Shown here in pieces: positions 52,014 to 58,522 of a stretch of 58,522 bases of DNA. How positions within the stretch are numbered: position 1 is the first letter of the stretch; every line of letters starts with the position of its first letter. Both the position numbers and the translations under genes were made by a program. The notes beneath the pieces were generated by a model that saw only the letters and a list, made by a program, of their open reading frames with translations, was not told the DNA's origin and made no database searches. The DNA comes from Ignavibacteriales bacterium (GTDB lineage Bacteria; Bacteroidota; Ignavibacteria; UBA10030). The stretch spans positions 1-58,522 of the forward strand of contig JACPUH010000021.1 in assembly GCA_016192345.1 (NCBI GenBank). Reading direction: 5' to 3'.

Positions 52014-52874
52014 ATGCAGGCCATGGTCTTACCTTCGTCGACCGGTATCAGCTCAATCACGCTTCAGGTTCCCAACGTGGGGGAATCGTTGCGGTTTTAT
52101 CGCGATTTGTTGGGATTTGTTGTCAAAGAGGTGGAGGGCTCGCGGACTACTCTTTCCCCGGGAGAGCACGACGCACCGGTCGTTTTCCTGATTGAAAAAA
52201 GAAACGCGATACCCCGTCCTCCCCGGACGACGGGTCTCTTTCATGTCGCGTTCCTTTTTCCCGGCCGGAAGGAACTTGCGGTAGCCTTCCAACGGTTATA
52301 TGAACACGGCTGGCCGTTCCAGGGTTATGCAGACCATGGCGTCAGTGAGGCGCTCTACCTTGCCGATCCTCATGGAAACGGTATCGAGCTTTATGCCGAC
52401 CGTCCGAGGGATCAATGGCCGTACCGAAACGGCGAGCTTCAGATGGTGACGGCGCCGCTCGACGTCGACTCCCTCCTTGCCGAGACCGGCACGAAAGAGG
52501 AGGCTACGTTGAACGCCGGATCGCCACGCATCGGGCACATCCACCTGAACGTCTCCGATCTTGGAAAAGCAAAACGTTTCTACCATGACCTTCTCGGCTT
52601 TGCCGTCACCCAAGAGACGTTCCCTGGAGCCTTGTTCGTCGCTGCGGGAGGATATCATCACCACCTTGGTCTGAATGTGTGGAATGGGCGGGGAGCCCCT
52701 GGAGCTCCTCCCGAAGCGATCGGGTTGGTCCAATTCGGCATCCAAGTTCCAGACAATCCTTTTGTGCGTCAGTTGGCCGGTCGGTTTCAGGGTGAAGGAA
52801 TTCCAGTGGAGATTCAATCGAATGGGTTCGTTACCAGGGATTTTGACGGAATATCAATAATAATTCATCCATGA
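52014..52874 (+). CDS. Two-module VOC dioxygenase, CatE/MhqE-like
   Basis: It is 286 aa. The modules begin SSITLQVPNVGESLRFYRDLLGFVV and GHIHLNVSDLGKAKRFYHDLLGFAV. The second has HHHLGLNVWNGRGAP and the tail DFDGISIIIHP; ligand-type His in TGLFHVAFLFP and the DPHGNGIELY end segment are visible. The family includes catechol-2,3-dioxygenases (CatE) and MhqE, controlled in Bacillus by YodB/MhqR. It is the fifth gene of the operon. Substrate is probably a catechol or hydroquinone; inference from family and context. Confidence 0.9.
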   Translation: MQAMVLPSSTGISSITLQVPNVGESLRFYRDLLGFVVKEVEGSRTTLSPGEHDAPVVFLIEKRNAIPRPPRTTGLFHVAFLFPGRKELAVAFQRLYEHGWPFQGYADHGVSEALYLADPHGNGIELYADRPRDQWPYRNGELQMVTAPLDVDSLLAETGTKEEATLNAGSPRIGHIHLNVSDLGKAKRFYHDLLGFAVTQETFPGALFVAAGGYHHHLGLNVWNGRGAPGAPPEAIGLVQFGIQVPDNPFVRQLAGRFQGEGIPVEIQSNGFVTRDFDGISIIIHP

Positions 52875-52914
52875 TGTACTTTTACAATACCATTCATTTA
52901 TTTCTGGAGTTACC

Positions 52915-53502
52915 ATGAAACGGTTATTTTCCCTGAGCGCGTTGACTTTCTTGAGTGTGGGGCTTATCGCCGCACAAACGCAATGGCGAACTGACAAATC
53001 GCATTCGCAGATCAAATTCACTGTGACCCATATGCTGGTTTCCGAGGTGGACGGGATCTTCAAGGATTACGACATTGCCGTTGCGTCTACGAACGACGAT
53101 TTTTCCGATGCCTCCATCGAGGCCACCATCAAATCAGCCAGTATCAATACGGAAAATGAACGTCGGGATAACGACCTCCGGTCCGATAATTTCTTCAACA
53201 GTGAGCAGTTTCCTGAAATAAAATTTAAGAGCACGTTGTTTGAAAAAGTGGGTGAGAAACAGTATAAGATTCATGGCGATCTGACCATTCGCGACGTGAC
53301 CAGGAAAGTAGCCTTCGACGCAACGAACACCGGCACATTGAAAACAAGCCGCGGCCTCCTCTCGGGCTGGAAGGCCGAGTTGACGATCAATCGTTTTGAT
53401 TACGGATTAAAGTACAACCGTGCTATTGAGACCGGAGGGCTTGCTGTCAGCCAGGATGTAAAAATTACTGTCACTCTCAGGCTTAATAAACCCAACGCCT
53501 GA
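52915..53502 (+). CDS. Exported YceI-family polyisoprenoid-binding protein
   Basis: It is 195 aa with a signal peptide (MKRLFSLSALTFLSVGLIAAQ). The YceI lipocalin-like fold is clear: WRTDKSHSQIKFTVTHMLVSEVDGIFKDYD, IEATIKSASINTENERRDNDLRS, FFNSEQFPEIKFKST, HGDLTIRDVTRKVAFD and the closing strand. The periplasmic protein binds long isoprenoids (such as ubiquinone or menaquinone-like chains) and is induced by stress in E. coli. It is the last gene of the MarR-headed operon, ending at a strong terminator, and fits a role in quinone stress. Confidence 0.95.
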   Translation: MKRLFSLSALTFLSVGLIAAQTQWRTDKSHSQIKFTVTHMLVSEVDGIFKDYDIAVASTNDDFSDASIEATIKSASINTENERRDNDLRSDNFFNSEQFPEIKFKSTLFEKVGEKQYKIHGDLTIRDVTRKVAFDATNTGTLKTSRGLLSGWKAELTINRFDYGLKYNRAIETGGLAVSQDVKITVTLRLNKPNA

Positions 53503-53516
53503 TGATCGTCGTTACC

Positions 53517-53560
53517 AAACAATCCCATTGCTCCCTATCGTGCAATGGGATTGTTTTTTA
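53517..53560 (+). terminator. Terminator at the end of the MarR operon
   Basis: AAACAATCCCATTGC and GCAATGGGATTGTTT pair over 15 bp with a 10-nt loop; T-run follows. Confidence 0.93.
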
Positions 53561-53611
53561 AGGATATCCTGGCGAATCGCAGTGTATTCCGAGGGAAGAT
53601 TTTATCGAGGA

Positions 53612-54565
53612 TTAATGAGTCGCCACATTCAGTTTGGCATGGACCTCGTCATGATCCTCGCGGGTTTCAAGATGCGTGATGACATGCGTTGTCATCGGAA
53701 GGCCGGCTTTGAGCGCACCTTCGATTTCCGTCGCTTTCCAGTGCGCCTCCTCCAGCAACGATCCTTTCGGAAAGAGGAGGTGAAACTCCATCCATACCGA
53801 TGTTCCGCTCTGGCGGTACTTCAACTCGTGATACCACAAACCCCTTTTTTCCGTCTCGATATCCAGGATCGAGCGCAACTGGTGCTCGAGAACCGGATCG
53901 GCCTCATCCATCAATCCCCCTACCGACTGCCGTATCAACTTCCCCCCCGACCAGAGGATGTTCAGCGCAACGGCGATGGCCAGGATTGGATCGAACGGCT
54001 TCCACCCGGTCCATAGGACGAGAAGCAACCCGATGATCACCCCCACACTGGTCCAGGAATCCGTAAGCACGTGTTTCCCGTTCGCGATCACGATGAGGGA
54101 GCGATTCCGCCTCCCCTGCCAGACCAGGTAGCCCCCCAAGATCCCATTGATTGCCCCGGCCGCTGCCACGTAGAGCGTCCCCGTTCCCAAATTTTGTACC
54201 GGGACCCCCTCGATCCATTTCAGGATCGCTTCGTAGATGATATAGAACGCCGCAAGGACGATCATCGTCCCTTCCATTCCGGCAGAAAAGAAACCGATCT
54301 TGTCATGACCGTAGGGATGGCTCTGGTCGGCAGGTCTCATGCTGAACCAGAGACTGAACGCGGCAAAGGAAACCGCAAACACATGCACAACGGACTCTGC
54401 CGCGTCCGAAAGGATCGCCGCTGAGCCCGTTATGGCATACGCATACGTCTTCCCGGCAAGCATCAGAAAGCCGACGGCCAGCGAAAGGCTCATCGCAAAC
54501 TTTTGTTGCCGGTATGATTCACTCGTTTCAGGTTCGGAGGAAGAGTGGATCAGGGGGTTACGCAT
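53612..54565 (-). CDS. Cation diffusion facilitator (CDF) metal efflux transporter
   Basis: It is 317 aa from the ATG behind GGAGAG. Six TM helices are visible. Helix 2 carries ILSDAAESVVHVFAV and helix 5 GKHVLTDSWTSVGV; the usual His/Asp pairs are ExxxH in helix 2 and HxxxD in helix 5, so helix 2 differs from the DxxxD/HxxxD consensus. The C-terminal cytoplasmic domain (about 225-310) has SVGGLMDEADPVLE, VWMEFHLLFPKG and HVITHLETREDH. It exports Zn, Fe, Mn or Co by proton exchange; the metal is not predictable. It is read downstream of the DUF5009 gene (23 bp gap), probable operon. Confidence 0.92.
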   Translation of the reverse strand: MRNPLIHSSSEPETSESYRQQKFAMSLSLAVGFLMLAGKTYAYAITGSAAILSDAAESVVHVFAVSFAAFSLWFSMRPADQSHPYGHDKIGFFSAGMEGTMIVLAAFYIIYEAILKWIEGVPVQNLGTGTLYVAAAGAINGILGGYLVWQGRRNRSLIVIANGKHVLTDSWTSVGVIIGLLLVLWTGWKPFDPILAIAVALNILWSGGKLIRQSVGGLMDEADPVLEHQLRSILDIETEKRGLWYHELKYRQSGTSVWMEFHLLFPKGSLLEEAHWKATEIEGALKAGLPMTTHVITHLETREDHDEVHAKLNVATH

Positions 54566-54588
54566 GGCGTCTCTCTCCTTGACAGACC

Positions 54589-55749
54589 TCAGACCTTCAA
54601 CACCCATTTCTGCCGGTACATGATATAGGCAATGAGGTAGAGCCCAAGCATGAACGCAATTGAATGAAGGAAGGAGGCAAGCATCGGATCGCCGATAGAA
54701 AGGAAAAACGTCTCATAATACCAGGTCTTGAACGAAATCACGCTACCGTCCGACCCTGTGAGCTTGATGAGCATGATCAACCGGCCGACGATCCCCGAGA
54801 GAGCAAACATTGTAATGGCATTCAACCCGTAGATCTCGAACGGTTTGGTCCACCGCTTGTAACCTTTGACGTCGATCACCCAGTAACAGCAGCTAAAAAC
54901 CACGAGGGACAATCCAGCCATGAAAACGGTATAGGAGCTTGTCCAGAGGTTTTTGTTGATCGGAAGCCAGTTGTCCATCGTCAGGCCGGCGAGGATCAGG
55001 ATTGATCCCCAGAAAAACATCCACCCCGTCTTATCTTCCGTGGACCGCTGGGAGCGGACAAAATAGCCTGTCAAAATCCCAAGCATGGTCGTGGCGATTG
55101 CGGGAATCATGCTGATGATTCCCTCCGGATCGAACCCGGGGACCGGGGCTCCTCTCCATGTATGTCCTGCCAACACAGTCGAGTCGATATACCAAGCCAG
55201 GTTACCCGTCGGCTCCAGGATTCCCGCGCCGTAACCAGGAACAGGCACCAGCCTCATGAGCAGCCAATAGCCGACAAGAAATATGGCCGTCCACCGAATC
55301 TGCCATATGATTGAGGAGTAGAGAAGGATCATTCCGGAGATAAGGTAACATAGGCCGATGCGTTGCAGGACGCCGGGCAAACGCATTGTTTCAAACGCAA
55401 AGTTGTGTCCGAAGGCAAGGCCGAAGGGAAAGCCGTTCAGGAAAAGACCGATGGCAATAATGGCCGCCGAACGCTTCAGGACATGGAGCATCAACTTATT
55501 CCTGTCCGCGCCCTGCTCGATTCGTTTCGCCATGGAAAATGTCATGGCAACGCCGACGATCCAGAGAAAGAAGGGAAAAACGGTATCCGTATAGGTCCAC
55601 CCATGCCACGCCGCGTGTTTAAACGGTGGGTAGATATGTCCCCAGGATCCCGGATTGTTCACCAACATCATCCCGGCAATCGTTGCGCCGCGAAAGACAT
55701 CGAGCGAGAGCAACCGGCCACTGGCCTTCGAAGCAGAGGATTGAGCCAT
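54589..55749 (-). CDS. DUF5009/NagX-like (HGSNAT-type) membrane acyltransferase
   Basis: It is 386 aa. It opens with RLLSLDVFRGATIAGMMLVNNPGSWGHIYPPFKHAAWHGWT, the signature of the DUF5009/heparan-alpha-glucosaminide N-acetyltransferase-like family; TDTVFPFFLWIVGVAMTFS, LPGVLQRIGLCYLISG and the ends of about ten TM helices follow. In lysosomal HGSNAT the conserved His transfers acetyl from cytosolic acetyl-CoA to glucosamine outside; in bacteria NagX is linked to amino-sugar use. The catalytic His is most likely that in YPPFKHAAWHGW. It is followed by the CDF gene. Confidence 0.9.
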   Translation of the reverse strand: MAQSSASKASGRLLSLDVFRGATIAGMMLVNNPGSWGHIYPPFKHAAWHGWTYTDTVFPFFLWIVGVAMTFSMAKRIEQGADRNKLMLHVLKRSAAIIAIGLFLNGFPFGLAFGHNFAFETMRLPGVLQRIGLCYLISGMILLYSSIIWQIRWTAIFLVGYWLLMRLVPVPGYGAGILEPTGNLAWYIDSTVLAGHTWRGAPVPGFDPEGIISMIPAIATTMLGILTGYFVRSQRSTEDKTGWMFFWGSILILAGLTMDNWLPINKNLWTSSYTVFMAGLSLVVFSCCYWVIDVKGYKRWTKPFEIYGLNAITMFALSGIVGRLIMLIKLTGSDGSVISFKTWYYETFFLSIGDPMLASFLHSIAFMLGLYLIAYIMYRQKWVLKV

Positions 55750-55823
55750 CGGCGTGCACCTTCCGTTCGTATGTGGAGAGGGAGAATTCTATCGGCAGAT
55801 CCGGGGGGAGCGAGATCCCGGGG

Positions 55824-55925
55824 TTACCCCCAAGCCGTCCCGGATCGGAGAAAAACGACCACGAACCATCCAGCGAGGAGGGAAACGATGATCAGAATGC
55901 GAAGTTGTTTATCGGTCAGTTTCAT
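55824..55925 (-). CDS. Possible single-TM small protein (33 aa)
   Basis: A complete short frame (MKLTDKQLRILIIVSLLAGW then FVVVFLRSGTAWG) lies in the gap between the permease and DUF5009 genes, same strand as both. It has a positively charged start and one hydrophobic helix, as in known small membrane proteins. No ribosome site was seen, so it may be chance. Confidence 0.3.
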   Translation of the reverse strand: MKLTDKQLRILIIVSLLAGWFVVVFLRSGTAWG

Positions 55926-55980
55926 TAAAATGAGGAAGAAGGGCGAGTGAAAAGATAGAAACAAATGGAGGGAGAAGCAA

Positions 55981-57222
55981 TCACAAGATCAGGAAAAAGA
56001 GCCAATAAACCACCAGGTTTATAAAGGTCAGCGGTATTCCTATTTTCGCGAACTCCAGGAACGTGATCGTTTCATGCGCTTTCCTCTCCGCATTCTGAAT
56101 GACGATCACATTGCTGGCCGCGCCGAGGATCAGCATGTTGCCCGCGATCGTGCTTGCAGCGGCGAGGGCCATCAACTCCCGAACCGAGGCCCCTGCGTGC
56201 ATCAGCATCGGTTGATACAACGCGACGAGCGGGACATTGGAAATGCACTGGCTCAGCAACGTGCTCACACCAAGGATCATTTCAACCGACGCGATGGGAA
56301 TATGCAGTCCGGCCAGCACACCCTGAAAGAAACCGGAATGCCACACGCTCTCCATCAGGACAAACATCGCTGCGAAAAATATTAACGTGTGCCAGTCGAC
56401 ACGGCGAAGGATCTCGAACCGCCTTTTGCTGCCAGCAAGAATGGGGAACGCCCCCGCAAGCGCAATCGTGGTCAGGCGAAAGTCGACATTCAAAGCAAAA
56501 ACCACGTTCAAGATCTTCACGCCGATGAACAACAGAACAACATGAAGTGACACCCGGGAGAGAAAAGCGAGCTCTTTATCCCTGATGGGCTCCTGGGAGT
56601 GTTTGAGCTCTGCAGCGTGAAAATCCTTCGTGTAAAAGCGTTTGAGGAGAACATGGCAAAGCACAAGATTGAGCACCGTCGGAATAAAAAGCCACCGGAA
56701 AAATGTGACGAAGGGGTCGGAGAAATTTCCGTTCAGCGCGATGAGAAGGTTCTGCGGATTGCCGATGGGACTCATAACGCTCCCGATGGTCACGGCGAAA
56801 CACAGGGCGAGCAGGAGGGTCTTCGGCGACATTTGGTGTTTCTTCGCCAATAATAAAACCACGGGGGTGCCGATAATGGCAAGCGTGTCGTTCATGAGGA
56901 ACGCCGAGGCGAACCCGGCCCCGAACAGCACCAGCAACATCAGGCCATCAATCGTGGTCGCACGTTTGAAGTATTTGTACGAAAGATGGGAGAGGTACCC
57001 GCTCTCCTCAAGTGCTTGTCCGACCACAAACATCCCGAAGAGAAACAGCATCACATCAAAATTGATGGCATGCCACGCAACGTCGAGAGGAATCTCACCG
57101 GTGAGGATCACGACCACGGCGCCCCCGAGCATGACCTGCCAGATCTGGAGTTTGACATTCCCCACGTGCCTGACGGCGATCAGGAGAAAAACAACGGAGA
57201 GGGTAAGAACGGGGATGTTCAT
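55981..57222 (-). CDS. SLC13/ArsB/NhaD-superfamily permease
   Basis: It is 413 aa with about eleven TM helices. The ion-transporter (IT) superfamily pattern is clear: FDVMLFLFGMFVVGQALEESGYL, FASAFLMNDTLAIIGTPVVLLL, TIGSVMSPIGNPQNLLIAL (the SNT-like substrate loop; GxPxN), and in the second half VLMESVWHSGFF and STLLSQCISNVPLVALYQP then STIAGNMLILGAASNVIVI. The two-fold inverted halves with NDT and SN motifs are typical of ArsB/NhaD/DASS carriers. Substrate (Na+/H+, arsenite or dicarboxylate) is uncertain; an arsenic module lies 14 kb away, too far to count as evidence. Confidence 0.9.
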   Translation of the reverse strand: MNIPVLTLSVVFLLIAVRHVGNVKLQIWQVMLGGAVVVILTGEIPLDVAWHAINFDVMLFLFGMFVVGQALEESGYLSHLSYKYFKRATTIDGLMLLVLFGAGFASAFLMNDTLAIIGTPVVLLLAKKHQMSPKTLLLALCFAVTIGSVMSPIGNPQNLLIALNGNFSDPFVTFFRWLFIPTVLNLVLCHVLLKRFYTKDFHAAELKHSQEPIRDKELAFLSRVSLHVVLLFIGVKILNVVFALNVDFRLTTIALAGAFPILAGSKRRFEILRRVDWHTLIFFAAMFVLMESVWHSGFFQGVLAGLHIPIASVEMILGVSTLLSQCISNVPLVALYQPMLMHAGASVRELMALAAASTIAGNMLILGAASNVIVIQNAERKAHETITFLEFAKIGIPLTFINLVVYWLFFLIL

Positions 57223-57386
57223 AGGTTGGCTGGGAGGGAAATCTCACAAGCTTTATCCCTCACGGCTTTTCGCGTTCAGAATGGGACGGTCCTCCGGATC
57301 GATGAGGGGTGAAGAACGAAACATTGTTGATTCCTGCAGGAGATGTCTTCCGGGGCAATGAGGCCGGTCGAACAACAAATCTGCGC

Positions 57387-58478
57387 TCAGCGGAGATCCG
57401 TTGAAAGTTTGAAGCGGACAATCCTATTGTTGCCGGTGTCCGCCACGTAGACCGTCCCGTCGAAGAACGCCACACCCGAAGGTTGGTTGAACTGTCTGTC
57501 GCCGTCTCCCCGGCCTCCAAACGAGTAGCTTTCCACCCCCCGCGAGGAAAACCGAAAAAGACTGTCTTTTTCAGCATCGATAACGAAGAGGTTTCCCGAG
57601 GGATCCAGTGTCAGGCCCTCGGGGCGGCCGAAGCGGTTGATCTGAAGGAGGCCGATATCGCCGTCCGTGGAAGGATTAAATTTCGAAACGAATTCTGTCG
57701 TCTGTCCGATGGCAACCAACCTGATCCACTGCACTTTGAAGAGGGGTTTATTCACCGCGTCCGGAGATTGCTCGACCTGCGCGAAGACATACTCAAGGCT
57801 CCGGCCTGTGGGAAGCGTCGCGATCGCTGTGAGCTTATGAATGGAGAGCAAGCCCGTTCCATCCGGCGAAAATGTTGTTGTGATGGGGGAGATGAACGCA
57901 TCGTCCTTGCCGAAGAGGAGAACCGCATTGTCAAAATAAGGGAAGAACCGTTTCGGACCGATGCGTGCGATCCCGTACTGGTTGTTGTACAGCGTTGCAA
58001 CTCCGGTGAAACGGCGGGTGGAATCAGTGGGATCGAAGTAGACGCGTTTTGGGGGTATAGACCCGATTTGGTGCTGGTAGGCCGGCAAATCGAGACGATA
58101 GACCGCGCCGAACGTCACCGGTGCGGTGTGACCGGGCAGCAACGTGTCAAACTCCGCACAAACAAGAAGCTGCAATCGCTTGTCCTGCGCCAGAGCGATC
58201 GGACGCTTGATGCGTTGCGACGAGCCGATCACCCTCCCCGCAAGGTCGAGCATCACCACGCGATCGTTTTCGGTATCGGCCACGTAGGCGAAGGGTTCAT
58301 TGCCGATCATCAAATCCTGCGGACGATTGAACCCGGTCCAGTTGGGGTATTGCTGGATGTATACCGTATCGCCAATGGTGGTGTTGCGGTCCCCTTCGGG
58401 AAGGGAATTGATATCGAATTTCTCCACGCCACATCCGGCAGCGATCATTGCGCCGAGGAGCGCGACAAGGATGCGCAT
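57387..58478 (-). CDS. NHL-repeat lipoprotein
   Basis: It is 363 aa. The lipobox MIAAGC gives Cys16. NHL-type beta-propeller repeats are visible: NRPQDLMIGNEPFAYVADTENDRVVMLDLAGRV, RPEGLTLDPSGNLFVIDAEKDSLFRFSSRG and QPSGVAFFDGTVYVADTGNNRIVRFK; more degenerate blades lie between. It is a surface or periplasmic six-bladed propeller for binding or protein contacts; no catalytic motif was seen. It lies at the window edge; its upstream region is only 44 bp here. No neighbour relationship can be judged. Confidence 0.88.
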   Translation of the reverse strand: MRILVALLGAMIAAGCGVEKFDINSLPEGDRNTTIGDTVYIQQYPNWTGFNRPQDLMIGNEPFAYVADTENDRVVMLDLAGRVIGSSQRIKRPIALAQDKRLQLLVCAEFDTLLPGHTAPVTFGAVYRLDLPAYQHQIGSIPPKRVYFDPTDSTRRFTGVATLYNNQYGIARIGPKRFFPYFDNAVLLFGKDDAFISPITTTFSPDGTGLLSIHKLTAIATLPTGRSLEYVFAQVEQSPDAVNKPLFKVQWIRLVAIGQTTEFVSKFNPSTDGDIGLLQINRFGRPEGLTLDPSGNLFVIDAEKDSLFRFSSRGVESYSFGGRGDGDRQFNQPSGVAFFDGTVYVADTGNNRIVRFKLSTDLR

Positions 58479-58522
58479 TATAACCTCACCAGCATGGAAA
58501 TACGATGAACACCGCCAAGTCG

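Noticed and set aside
57483..58508. Plus-strand open frame of 341 codons
   Set aside because: Antisense to the NHL lipoprotein, which has a lipobox and propeller repeats.
1..58522. tRNA or rRNA genes
   Set aside because: No cloverleaf with the TTCGAATC-type T-arm or conserved rRNA stretches were recognised on either strand, though a tool-based scan was not possible.

Overview
The window looks like chromosomal DNA from a free-living Gram-negative bacterium of the Bacteroidota/Ignavibacteria (FCB) lineage. Three large exported proteins end in a type IX secretion (T9SS) sorting domain containing the motif NYPNPFNPS or a close variant, which is typical of Ignavibacteria and relatives. There are several lipoboxes, an outer-membrane barrel candidate and many Sec signal peptides. 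GC content looks moderately high (estimated by eye), and strong Shine-Dalgarno sequences (AAGGAG/GGAGG) are common, which argues against classical Bacteroidia. No rRNA, tRNA, CRISPR array, phage or transposase gene was seen. About 54 protein genes are supported; one is cut by the left window edge and one small gene carries an internal stop codon.

Layout. 1-5.3 kb: secreted metalloprotease (M4), a second T9SS cargo protein and a small exported HExxH protein. 5.5-13.5 kb: housekeeping and accessory genes (WYL regulator, SDR, DUF1801, Tag glycosylase, VOC, Cdd1-type HhH, SRPBCC, EamA exporter, orphan TrpF-like protein, barrel protein), with intergenic gaps full of short dispersed repeats. 13.7-19.1 kb: Sel1-repeat protein, parallel beta-helix protein, exported Mn-type SOD and exported MsrA. 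19.4-22.3 kb (minus strand): a three-gene HipBST-like toxin-antitoxin module, then an AhpD-like protein and a Cho-type UvrC homologue in one tight cluster. 22.4-28.7 kb (minus): golvesin/amidase lipoprotein, a fungal-type neutral trehalase with an EF-hand-like loop, and proline dehydrogenase. 28.9-31.2 kb: ECF sigma, zinc-finger anti-sigma and a lipoprotein. 31.3-35.5 kb (minus): exported flavodoxin, serine hydrolase, a DUF4412-like protein and lipoprotein mutarotase. 35.6-38.5 kb: T9SS-exported subtilisin. 38.7-42 kb: acetyltransferase, then SigZ-ArsM-ArsC-methyltransferase, an arsenic module headed by a sigma factor and lacking a visible ArsR. 42.2-45 kb: M16 peptidase pair. 45-49.5 kb (minus): membrane proteins, an amidase, an SRPBCC protein, a stop-interrupted small lipoprotein and a small exported helical protein. 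49.8-53.5 kb: MarR-thioredoxin-VOC dioxygenase-small protein-VOC-YceI, which looks like an electrophile/quinone stress operon with a perfect palindrome over its promoter. 53.6-58.5 kb (minus): CDF metal exporter, DUF5009/NagX-like acyltransferase, SLC13/NhaD-type permease and an NHL lipoprotein.

The genes suggest an organism that degrades external protein and carbohydrate (T9SS proteases, trehalase, mutarotase, beta-helix protein, M16 pair, proline oxidation) and invests in protection against oxidants, electrophiles and metalloids (SOD, MsrA, thioredoxin, MhqR-like operon, ars module, CDF, MerR-free arsenic control). The signals most worth a second look are the HipBST-like module, the MarR-controlled operon, the sigma-headed arsenic module, the exported neutral trehalase, and the repeat families that have invaded gene ends.
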